From positions 186,001 to 250,000 of the forward strand of contig CBDFLD010000019.1 in the NCBI GenBank assembly GCA_965249005.1: 64,000 bases of DNA, read 5' to 3'. Source of the stretch: CBDFLD01 sp965249005. GTDB taxonomy: Bacteria > Acidobacteriota > UBA6911. Numbering within the stretch: position 1 is the stretch's first letter; each line of letters starts with the position of its first letter. Made by a program: the position numbers and the translations under genes. Below are positions 37,381 to 44,988 of this stretch, one piece after another. A model generated the notes under the pieces. That model was not told the DNA's origin, searched no databases, and saw only the letters and a list, made by a program, of their open reading frames with translations.

Positions 37381-37599
37381 GGGTGCTCTCCATTCTTTTG
37401 AGGATTCAGAGTCCTGCGTTCAATTGGGCCATTGGCGGTAATCTGCAATGGGGTTGTCAATCTTATGATCAACGGACCTTCCCCTGAATAGGAGGCATTA
37501 TGTCTTCTTTTGTGGGTTCCGGGCAACTTGAGGGGGAACTTTATCTCAGACCATGCTTATGACAAAGGCAAGCACCTCTACCTATACCTGGGGATGTCT

Positions 37600-37752
37600 T
37601 GATCCGGAGGGCAAATTTCGTGTTACTGACAATCTGGCTGCGCCCGCTGTAGGAGGCGACCTGGACGGGAGACCGAGGCAGTCCAGTATCGGGGACTGAA
37701 GGAAAGACGCGATCCACCAGATGGGCGGCCATGTGGGCCAACCAGGCGCCCG
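37600..37752 (-). pseudogene. Probable IS91-type (Y2) transposase relic
   Basis: On the minus strand, HMAAHLVDRVFPSVP resembles the conserved IS91-family segment RMAETAAHLVDRVLPxVPVRQWVLSLP; the continuation (YWTASVSRPGRLL in a shifted frame) roughly follows it. The piece is short, frameshifted and has no start. The identification rests on one motif and is tentative. Confidence 0.35.
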
Positions 37753-37866
37753 CCACAGGACGCTCGAAAGCCGCGGCCTTTGCATTAAAACGGTAACCGC
37801 CGGTCCTTCCCGCAGGCGTCGCAGTGAACGCGCAGATGGCCGCGCGCCAGGATTCCGCAATCCAGG

Positions 37867-38090
37867 CTGGCCTTTTACAGCTTCCCGCGGCCTCTGTGGA
37901 GGAAGCTGCGAACCACCAATGTTATCGAACGCTGTTTCGTTGAAGTTCGACGGAGAACACGTCCGAGGTTTGCTTTGTTAACGTTCAGAGTGTCGACAGA
38001 ATCAATTACTCGATCTTCCATCGATTCAATCTCGATTGGAAGGAACAACGACCAACGCGCACCCTCGACATTTTTACACAAGTAGCTTGA
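37867..38090 (+). pseudogene. IS256-family (mutator) transposase 3' relic
   Basis: The stretch reads LAFYSFPRPLWRKLRTTN, VIERCFVEVRRRTRP, then after a one- or two-base loss near 37965, CFVNVQSVDRINYSIFHRFN and TRTLDIFTQVA before TGA at 38088. This is the well-known C-terminus of IS256-type transposases. The rest of the gene upstream to about 37770 is unrecognisable. It lies 108 bp upstream of the copper/redox cassette. Confidence 0.8.
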
Positions 38091-38198
38091 CGTTACCCGT
38101 CAGCCGAACCGGCTTGCATCTCGCGCGCAACTGAGGCATTCTTTTGCACGACGAATCCTGTACTTCACGCTCAGAGCGCAAATCCAGGGGAGAATTTT

Positions 38199-39524
38199 AT
38201 GCGACATATCATGACGCGATTCATGCTGTGTGCCGCAGTTGCGGCGGGTCTGTCAGGGTGTTCGAAGGAACCTGAAACAAAGGCCCCGCCGGCTGACCAG
38301 GTCGGCGAGAAGGCCCAGGCCGTCGTCTTGCTCAGAGGCCTGCCGACCCTGGGCACGCAGCACAGTGTTGGCATCGTCGAGATGGACCCGGAAGCGGAAA
38401 ATTTCGGGGCCATTCTAGACGAGTTCGAAATTCCCGATATGCAGCTCCCGCTGCATCACGTGTACTACAGTCCAACCGGTCGCCTGTATGCCACGGGTCT
38501 GGATCCCAAATGCAGTCTCGCTGAAATCAGCCTCTCCCGTAACGCCTCCGGTGCGGCTCAGATCGATGGGGTCACTTGCCTGGACACCTATGGGCAGCAG
38601 GTTGGTGAAGACATCATGTGGCACACGGTCAATGGTACCGAGTACATGTTCGTCACGTTCATGGGCGGCACCGGCGTGGAGCAGAGCGACTGTGGGTCGG
38701 TCGGTGTGTTCGACCCGCAGAGCAACGAGGTTGTGAAGATCATCGAGGCACGCAAGAGTCAGGTGGCCGAGGGCCAGCCTTTCCTAACGTACCCCCATGG
38801 TATCTCCGCCTTCGGTGACCGGATGGTGGTCGCATCCACCATTCACCCCGACCTGGCAACCGGCGTGGGCGACAACATCACGGTCATTGACCTGAACACG
38901 TTCACGCCCATCCAGAACATTGTCGTCGAGGATGCCAAGCCGGTCGGATTTCCTTCATCCCCGGTCGAGGTTTTGTTCGTGCGGCCGGACATTGTGCAGG
39001 ATGTGACCCCTGCGGTGCTGGTGAACACGATGTTCGGCTTTGAAACCTGGAGGATCCCCTTCAATCAAGCGGACAAATCCTTCGGCACGCCCGAAAAGCT
39101 CTATGACGGCGCTACAAACGGCACCGGCGTGCCGCTCGAGTTCTACGGCAATGAAACCGAATTGTTTGTGAGCCACTCACTGCCCGGCGTAGTCAAGCGG
39201 TATGAGTTGTCGAGGCTGCCGGATCTGGTGTCATCGGGCCCGGATATTGTGGCCGACGCCGGATCGCATCACATGATTTTCTATCCCACACGATCGGGGC
39301 GGAAAGTGATTGCGGTGCAGAATAACCTGCTCAATCTGGGAAATGCCGCGGACAATGACCCAACGGATATCGATTTCATCGCCAAGGTCAATGCGCACAC
39401 GGTCACCGTTCATGACCTGGGGACGGGTGAGCGACTGGCGTCCATCGACTTCAAGACGCGTTACAGCAAAGGGATCGAAAATATCGACGGGTTGTTCGGA
39501 TCCGGATTCGTGCACCACCATTGA
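38199..39524 (+). CDS. Beta-propeller lipoprotein of MbnH/MbnP cassette
   Basis: A 441-residue exported lipoprotein: lipobox LSGC with Cys21, and GGGGAG 8 nt upstream of the ATG. The mature part looks like a YVTN/selenium-binding-protein-like propeller with repeated strands (HSVGIVEMDPEA, NITVIDLNTFTPIQNIVV, TVTVHDLGTGERLASIDF). Histidines stand at positions recalling the metal site of SBP56/methanethiol oxidase proteins: H86-H87, H200 in TYPHGIS, H357-H358, and a terminal H439-H441 triplet. It precedes di-heme (MbnH-like) and MbnP-like genes on the same strand. A copper-related role is inferred; the precise family is unknown to me. Confidence 0.65.
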   Translation: MRHIMTRFMLCAAVAAGLSGCSKEPETKAPPADQVGEKAQAVVLLRGLPTLGTQHSVGIVEMDPEAENFGAILDEFEIPDMQLPLHHVYYSPTGRLYATGLDPKCSLAEISLSRNASGAAQIDGVTCLDTYGQQVGEDIMWHTVNGTEYMFVTFMGGTGVEQSDCGSVGVFDPQSNEVVKIIEARKSQVAEGQPFLTYPHGISAFGDRMVVASTIHPDLATGVGDNITVIDLNTFTPIQNIVVEDAKPVGFPSSPVEVLFVRPDIVQDVTPAVLVNTMFGFETWRIPFNQADKSFGTPEKLYDGATNGTGVPLEFYGNETELFVSHSLPGVVKRYELSRLPDLVSSGPDIVADAGSHHMIFYPTRSGRKVIAVQNNLLNLGNAADNDPTDIDFIAKVNAHTVTVHDLGTGERLASIDFKTRYSKGIENIDGLFGSGFVHHH

Positions 39525-39619
39525 TGCTGGAGGCACGCATCGGCCCCGGGCTGCGGTAAACGGGGTGCTTCAGTAAACTGGCATTGGCCCGCGCAGCTTG
39601 CGCGCGCGGTTGTGGCTCC

Positions 39620-40756
39620 ATGATCAGGCCACTTGGCATCTATCTGCTCACTGGCGCGGTAATGATTGGGGCGGCGTACTGGTTGCTTCTGGACCCCACT
39701 CCGGATCCGACGCCGATCCGGAACTTTGCAGCACCCTTCGTCTACGGGCATTTCCGGGCACCGGAGGACAATCCCCTCACCGAAGAGGGTGTCCAGCTCG
39801 GCCGGATGCTGTTCTATGATCCCCGGCTTTCAGGTAACAACTCGGTATCCTGCTCGACCTGTCATATGCAGCACCTGGCATTCACCGACGGTAAGGCGCG
39901 TGCGGTCGGCGTCTCGGGAAAGCCCCTCGCATTCAACAGCATGAGTCTTGCAAATCTGATCTGGGGACCTCAGCACTTTTTCTGGAACGGCCGGGCGGGT
40001 TCCCTCGAAGAGCAGGCGCTGATTCCGATACAGAATCCGGATGAAATGAACCAGGGTATTGATGAACTGCTCGAGGAACTGTCGGCAGACGATGCTTATC
40101 CAGCCTTGTTCGGACGGGCCTATGGACGGATTTCGCGGGAGAATATCGCGAAAGCCATCGCCAGTTTCGAGCGCACACTGGTCTCCGCCGATTCCAAGTA
40201 CGATAGGTTCCTGCGTGGCGAAATCAAGTTGAGCGCCGACGAGGAGAGAGGCAGAAAACTGTTCATGGCGCACCCCGATGTCAAGGCCAGCCTGCGTGGC
40301 GCGAATTGCATCGACTGCCACAGCCAGTTCCTCACCAGCGGATTTAATACACTCTATGATGGATTCTCCAACAACGGACTGGATGGGGAGGCGAACATGC
40401 AACCAGGCCTGCAGGTAGTGACCGGCGAAACCAGTGACAGAGGCAAATTCAAGGTCCCCACGCTGAGAAATATCGCATTGACGGCGCCCTATATGCATGA
40501 CGGAAGATTCACGACGCTTGAACAGGTGGTGGATCACTACAACCAAGGCATAAACGTCAGCAGCACCCTTAGCCCCCTGATCTTGGAGGCGGACAATCGG
40601 CAGGCACACGATCTCGCGACCGAAGCCAGCCTGCACCTGACCGAGGACGAGAAGCGCGCCATCATCGCATTCCTGCATACGCTGACGGACGAGCACTTCA
40701 TTGGTTCGGAGCAGTTTTCGAACCCGTTCATGCAGCCCGGTGCGCCGAATGACTAG
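39620..40756 (+). CDS. mbnH: MbnH-like di-heme cytochrome c peroxidase/MauG family protein
   Basis: A 378-residue protein with an N-terminal membrane/signal helix and two heme c motifs, CSTCH (about residue 78) and CIDCH (about 232), in the CCP/MauG layout. KFKVPTLRNIALTAPYMHDGRFTTLEQVVDHYN is the usual C-terminal signature. The next gene, overlapping by 8 bp, encodes an MbnP-like protein. In the known pair MbnH oxidises a tryptophan of MbnP to kynurenine and so creates a copper site. The gene pairing supports that assignment over a plain cytochrome c peroxidase. No methanobactin genes are in view. Confidence 0.8.
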   Translation: MIRPLGIYLLTGAVMIGAAYWLLLDPTPDPTPIRNFAAPFVYGHFRAPEDNPLTEEGVQLGRMLFYDPRLSGNNSVSCSTCHMQHLAFTDGKARAVGVSGKPLAFNSMSLANLIWGPQHFFWNGRAGSLEEQALIPIQNPDEMNQGIDELLEELSADDAYPALFGRAYGRISRENIAKAIASFERTLVSADSKYDRFLRGEIKLSADEERGRKLFMAHPDVKASLRGANCIDCHSQFLTSGFNTLYDGFSNNGLDGEANMQPGLQVVTGETSDRGKFKVPTLRNIALTAPYMHDGRFTTLEQVVDHYNQGINVSSTLSPLILEADNRQAHDLATEASLHLTEDEKRAIIAFLHTLTDEHFIGSEQFSNPFMQPGAPND

Positions 40757-41483
40757 AAAACTGACAATAGTGCTGGGGGTGGCGATCGCCCTCGGACTGG
40801 CGATCGCCGTGTTCATTTATCGGTCTCTGCAACCGGCGACGATCAACTTGCGCTTCACCGCGGTGGTAGAGGACAAGGCACTGGTGTTCAACGAGCCCTT
40901 GTATGCCAACCCGGGCGGCAGGGGCGTATTCAGCGTGCGTGATTTCTTGATGTATCTGAGCAATATCCAATTGGTCGGTGCTGCAGGGACTTACAGCGTG
41001 CCGGACAGCTATCACCTCGCACGCTTCGACAACGAGTCGCACACATACGAGATCCTGATCGAGGCGGTGCCTCGCGATGTTTACTCCAGAGTGATCCTGT
41101 CCATCGGCCTTGACCAGAAGGCAAACGCATCGATCACACCGGCCGGCGATCTGGACCCGAACGGCCGCATGGCCTGGAGTTGGGAAGTCGGCTACAAGTT
41201 CGTCTTGTTTGAAGGATCCCTGTTGGTCGGTGGCGAGCTTCGTCCCCTCGTATATCACGTTGGCTTCAGCGAGAACCGCAGGAGGCTGCAGTTCGACCTG
41301 CCGGAACCCGCACAGGTGTGGTCGCCGGAGGGACTCGCGTTCAGAGTAGACCTGATGACGCTGTTTGCGGGAAATCAGCCCGTTGATATGCATGCGCTGT
41401 CCAACGTCAAATTCGACCGGGTGGATGCCGGTCTCCTCGCGAACAACTACGCGTCGATGATTTCGCTGGTACCGCCGCACTGA
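40749..41483 (+). CDS. mbnP: MbnP-like copper-binding protein
   Basis: From the ATG at 40749, a 244-residue protein with an N-terminal signal anchor (about 5-24) and the MbnP all-beta domain: VFNEPLYANPGGRGVFSVRDFLMYLSNI, then the family hallmark DLDPNGRMAWSWEVGYKF with W143 and W145, and the ending YHVGFSEN. The Trp in this motif is the candidate for oxidation to kynurenine by the upstream MbnH-like enzyme, which in the family makes a Cu(I) site. The overlap with that gene (8 bp) indicates coupled expression. Assignment is from motif and context; copper binding is inferred. Confidence 0.8.
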   Translation: MTRKLTIVLGVAIALGLAIAVFIYRSLQPATINLRFTAVVEDKALVFNEPLYANPGGRGVFSVRDFLMYLSNIQLVGAAGTYSVPDSYHLARFDNESHTYEILIEAVPRDVYSRVILSIGLDQKANASITPAGDLDPNGRMAWSWEVGYKFVLFEGSLLVGGELRPLVYHVGFSENRRRLQFDLPEPAQVWSPEGLAFRVDLMTLFAGNQPVDMHALSNVKFDRVDAGLLANNYASMISLVPPH

Positions 41484-41873
41484 GGGCGATGCTGCTGTTG
41501 CTCCTAGCGAAGCATTGCGCAACAGGCCTATTGCGGCAGATTTTGCCGGGAACCGCGTGGACGGAAGCCCAACGATCCGCAAGAATGGATCTGCTCTATT
41601 CGGCGCATACTTTTATCAGTCCTCGTTTGCAAGCCACTCGCTTGTTTCCCAAAGAAACGCTATCAACTCGGGATCAGAGGATAGAAGATATAGATGCCCC
41701 CCTCTTGACACGAGGGCTGCCATCGATGGCAGATGAGGAAAAACAAGGGATCACACACGATCGACCTACTTCTTCAATGGTCGCCCCATGCGTCTCACCG
41801 ACATGCACGGCAAATCGATTCCCGGGATCATATGAGTGCCTCGATTTCCACATACGACGGGGCTCAAGTGGCG
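41484..41873. other. Intergenic region without recognisable gene
   Basis: About 390 bp between the MbnP-like gene and a dehydrogenase relic. ORFs here have no plausible start or composition. It separates plus-strand genes of likely foreign origin from the diol dehydratase block and probably contains further decayed sequence. Confidence 0.4.
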
Positions 41874-42036
41874 GACAGCGTGCTCAGCATGTTGTCGGCG
41901 GGCGCCCAGCCCCAGTCGCGCCGCGCGCTCGTATCCACCATCACGTCCGGCATGGACAGGACCACCTGAGTCGCCAGCGCATCCGGTTCGAACCGGTACT
42001 CGAAGCCAGGCACCCGCCCGCTGATCGGCGTTCGTA
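41874..42036 (-). pseudogene. 3' relic of an NAD-dependent epimerase / threonine dehydrogenase-like gene
   Basis: On the minus strand this reads PISGRVPGFEYRFEPDAL, ATQVVLSMPDVMVDTSARR, then DWGWAPADNMLSTLSAT and TGA. The pattern IPxFxxxYxPD... SWPxxxDDSxARxDWGWxPxY is the C-terminus of SDR-type L-threonine 3-dehydrogenases and related epimerases. Only the last 54 codons remain, cut off on the side of the diol dehydratase locus. Confidence 0.65.
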
Positions 42037-42133
42037 ATCATCGATGCCGCGGCCGACCTTCTTCTCCCGGGTTACCTCAAAGACCTGTGGAAGTTTGCGA
42101 GGATTGCGCCCAATCCGTATTCTCGGATGGCTT

Positions 42134-42159
42134 GGGGGTCTCGTTGCCCCCTTTTTTTT
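42134..42159 (+). terminator. Intrinsic terminator-like hairpin upstream of diol dehydratase
   Basis: GGGGG (42134-42138) pairs with CCCCC (42147-42151), followed by eight T (42152-42159). It lies 33 bp before the start codon of the diol dehydratase gene, so it may end upstream transcription or act as a leader attenuator. Confidence 0.65.
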
Positions 42160-42192
42160 AATTCCAGGCCATGTGATAATCAGGGCTGAGGA

Positions 42193-44451
42193 ATGTCACA
42201 AGATACGGGAAACCCCACAGACGGCAACAAGCGTAGCCAAAAGCGCGCCTCGCGCCCCGTTCGCTTCGATAGTTGTATTCACGAATGGCCCGATGCCGGA
42301 TTCGTGCTTGCGGGCGGGCCGGCAGATCCCACTCCGTCTTTGAAGATCGAGAACGGCAGGGTCGTCGAAATCGACGGTCGGGGTGAGGATACCTTTGATT
42401 CCATCGATCGTTTCATCGCCCAGAATGCCATTGATATCGATGTGGCCGAGGAGGCCATGGCATGCTCTCCACTCGAGATGGCGAGGAAGCTCTTCGATCC
42501 ATCGATGGCCGCCGGGGAGGTACGACGTCTCTTCGGAGGCCTCACCCCCGCGCGACTTGTCGAGGTGATCTGGCAACTCGATGTGCTCGAGATGATGCTG
42601 GCTCTCAGGAAGATGCGGCTTCGACGTCGGCCCGCAAACCAGGCGCACGTCACCAACCGCCGCGAACATCCCGCGCTTCTTGCCGCTGACGCGGCCGAGG
42701 CCGCACGGCGCGGCTTCGCAGAAATTGAAACCACAGTGGGCGTGGCGCCCTTTGCATCTCTAAATGCAATGGCCATACTCGTCGGTGCTCAGGTAGGACA
42801 GCCCGGCGTGTTGACGCAGGCCGCGGTCGAGGAGGGCGTCAATCTTCGCCTGGCCATGAAGGGGCTGGTGAGCTACGCCGAGACCCTCTCCGTCTACGGT
42901 AGCTCGCATGCATTTCGCGATGGGGATGACACGCCCTGGTCGAAGGCCTTCCTCGCCTCCGCCTATGCCTCGAGAGGCATCAAGGTGCGCTTCACATCGG
43001 GAAGTGGCTCTGAGCTGCTCATGGGCTATGCCGATGGTCATTCCATGCTCTACCTGGAAGCTCGCTGTCTTCTCCTGGTCAAGGGTGGCGGCAGCCAGGG
43101 TGTTCAGAATGGCGCCATCAGCTGCATTGCTCTTCCGCTGTCACTTCCGGGAGGCAGCCGCGGCGTCCTGGCGGAGAACCTCATGGCCGCCAGCCTAGGA
43201 CTCGAAGTCGCCAGCGGTAACGATGCCATGGCCTCTCACTCCGATATTCGAAAGAGCGCCAAGCTGATGATGCAGTTTCTGCCGGGCACGGACTTCATCA
43301 CATCTGGTTACAGCGTCATGCCGCGTGCCGACAATCTCTTCGGTGGCGGCAACTTCGACTCCGACGACCTCGATGACTGGACTGTGCTGCAGCGGGATTT
43401 TCAGATCGATGCGGGCATCACTCCGGTGCCGGAGGAAGAGCTTCGAGAGGTTCGCAGGCGCGGCGCGCTTGCCATGCAGGCCGTGTACGAGGAGCTGGGG
43501 TTTCCACTCATCAGCGACGCGGAGATCGATGCTGCCGTCAATGCTTACGACAGCACAGACCTTCCGGATAGAAGCAAGGCGGCGGATTTGGCGGCGGCCG
43601 ACAAGTTTTTTAGCTCGGGCGCTTCGGTCCTGGAGACCATTCGCGCACTCGATTCCAGGGGCTTTTCGGATGTGGCCACATCTCTCATGGCCTTCTTGCG
43701 CCAACGCGCCGCCGGAGATTATCTGCAGCCATCGGGCATCCTGGAAGTCGAGGATGGAGACCTGGTGGCACTGAGCGCCATCAACGATGTGAATGAATAC
43801 TCGGGACCCGGGACTGGCTACCGGCTGGAAGGTGAGCGCTGGCAGAAGCTGGCATCGCTTCCACATGCCATCGATCCACATGGCGTGGGCAAGTCGAGAG
43901 ACACCGAGCCCATCCTCGGCGACGTGGGACCTGCCAGCACGGGAGATCAACCCGAAGTGGTGGTGGCTCTCTCCCCGGCATTCGGTAAAACCATTGGCGA
44001 AACCCTGGCTGGATTCTCGCACCGTGATGTGCTCGACAATATTCTAGGTGGCATCGAGGAGGAGGGGATCCGGGCGCGAATGGTGCGCATACTTCACACC
44101 GCAGATTGCGCCTTCATAGGCCATCGAGGCGCACAGCTGTCCGGTTCCGGCATCGCCATTGGAATTCAGTCGCGCGGAACCGCGGTATTGCACCACAAGG
44201 CCCTGAACCCCCTCGACAATCTCGAGCTTCTCAGCCAGGCCCCCAACTTGACCCTGGAATCCTATTGCGCGCTCGGCCGCAACGCCGCACGACATGTACG
44301 CGGCCTCGAGGTGGAGCCCATTGCCGTGCGCATCGACAACATGGCCCGTCTAAAACACATTGTTCGCACCGCGCTCTTCCACCGGCGCGAAGTCGATGCA
44401 GTTATTGAAAATGCCGAGCCCGTGGAGGTAGAAATGGCGGCCGGGACATGA
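42193..44451 (+). CDS. B12-dependent diol/glycerol dehydratase, fused large and medium subunits
   Basis: A 752-residue protein joining two subunits that are separate in PduC/PduD. Residues 1 to about 560 are the large subunit (TTVGVAPFASLNAMAILVG, GSGSELLMGYADGHSMLYLE, RGVLAENLMAASLGLEVASGNDAMASHSD), and residues about 590-752 the medium subunit (EVVVALSPAFGKTIGETL, RMVRILHTADCAFIGHRGAQ). It turns 1,2-diols or glycerol into aldehydes using adenosylcobalamin radicals. The start has GAGGA 4 nt upstream. The small subunit gene overlaps by 4 bp. No reactivating factor, aldehyde dehydrogenase or shell protein gene is nearby. Confidence 0.93.
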   Translation: MSQDTGNPTDGNKRSQKRASRPVRFDSCIHEWPDAGFVLAGGPADPTPSLKIENGRVVEIDGRGEDTFDSIDRFIAQNAIDIDVAEEAMACSPLEMARKLFDPSMAAGEVRRLFGGLTPARLVEVIWQLDVLEMMLALRKMRLRRRPANQAHVTNRREHPALLAADAAEAARRGFAEIETTVGVAPFASLNAMAILVGAQVGQPGVLTQAAVEEGVNLRLAMKGLVSYAETLSVYGSSHAFRDGDDTPWSKAFLASAYASRGIKVRFTSGSGSELLMGYADGHSMLYLEARCLLLVKGGGSQGVQNGAISCIALPLSLPGGSRGVLAENLMAASLGLEVASGNDAMASHSDIRKSAKLMMQFLPGTDFITSGYSVMPRADNLFGGGNFDSDDLDDWTVLQRDFQIDAGITPVPEEELREVRRRGALAMQAVYEELGFPLISDAEIDAAVNAYDSTDLPDRSKAADLAAADKFFSSGASVLETIRALDSRGFSDVATSLMAFLRQRAAGDYLQPSGILEVEDGDLVALSAINDVNEYSGPGTGYRLEGERWQKLASLPHAIDPHGVGKSRDTEPILGDVGPASTGDQPEVVVALSPAFGKTIGETLAGFSHRDVLDNILGGIEEEGIRARMVRILHTADCAFIGHRGAQLSGSGIAIGIQSRGTAVLHHKALNPLDNLELLSQAPNLTLESYCALGRNAARHVRGLEVEPIAVRIDNMARLKHIVRTALFHRREVDAVIENAEPVEVEMAAGT

Positions 44452-44819
44452 AGTATCCCTTCTACAAGCACTCCAGAAATGAGCTCAAACTACCCAGCGG
44501 GAAGCCGGTGGACTCCCTGTCCATGGAGGCGTTACGCGAAAACAAAATAAGCCCGACCGACCTGGGCATCCATCCAGACACGCTGAAGGAACAGGCAAAC
44601 GTCGCCCAGCAAGCCGGCTTCCATCAGCTCGCCGCCAACCTGCGCCGCTCCGCCGAACTCGTCAACATACCTGATAACAAAATTCTCCAAGTCTACGATG
44701 CCCTCCGCCCGGGCCGCTCGAGCCCGCAGACCCTGAAGGAAATCGCCAACGAGCTCAAAGAGAAATACGCCGCCCCCTTGACAGCGGCTTTCATCCGAGA
44801 GGCAGCCAACGCCCTCTAA
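44448..44819 (+). CDS. pduE: Diol dehydratase small subunit
   Basis: A 123-residue protein whose start overlaps the previous stop (ATGA). Motifs LPSGKPVDSLSMEALRENKI and AELVNIPDNKILQVYDALRPGRSS are those of the PduE/DhaB3 family. It completes the dehydratase: with the fused subunit the enzyme would be two polypeptides instead of three. A stable hairpin follows directly after the stop codon. Confidence 0.93.
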   Translation: MKYPFYKHSRNELKLPSGKPVDSLSMEALRENKISPTDLGIHPDTLKEQANVAQQAGFHQLAANLRRSAELVNIPDNKILQVYDALRPGRSSPQTLKEIANELKEKYAAPLTAAFIREAANAL

Positions 44820-44840
44820 AAAAGGGGACGCACCCCTTTT
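44820..44840 (+). terminator. Terminator-like hairpin after diol dehydratase genes
   Basis: AAAAGGGG (44820-44827) pairs perfectly with CCCCTTTT (44833-44840), loop ACGCA. It directly follows the stop of the small subunit gene. The sequence around it (GGGGACGCACCCC, then TTAGTTTCC) resembles the repeat near 54.2 kb, so it may be a copy of a dispersed element serving as terminator. Confidence 0.65.
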
Positions 44841-44988
44841 GTTAAGCTTAGTTTCCAAGCCTGCCGTTAACCCTTTCCGTCTTCGGTGGGTCCGCTAATC
44901 TGGGCTTGCGGTGCCACTGATGAACTTCACTGTGACCAGATAGTGCCTTATTCCCAAGGCGGTAGCTCGCAAGTGTCAGAAAATGTGT

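Noticed and set aside
39510..39524. Terminal His-His-His of the lipoprotein as an engineered tag
   Set aside because: Only three histidines, in natural sequence context, and other paired histidines occur in the protein; a metal site is more likely.
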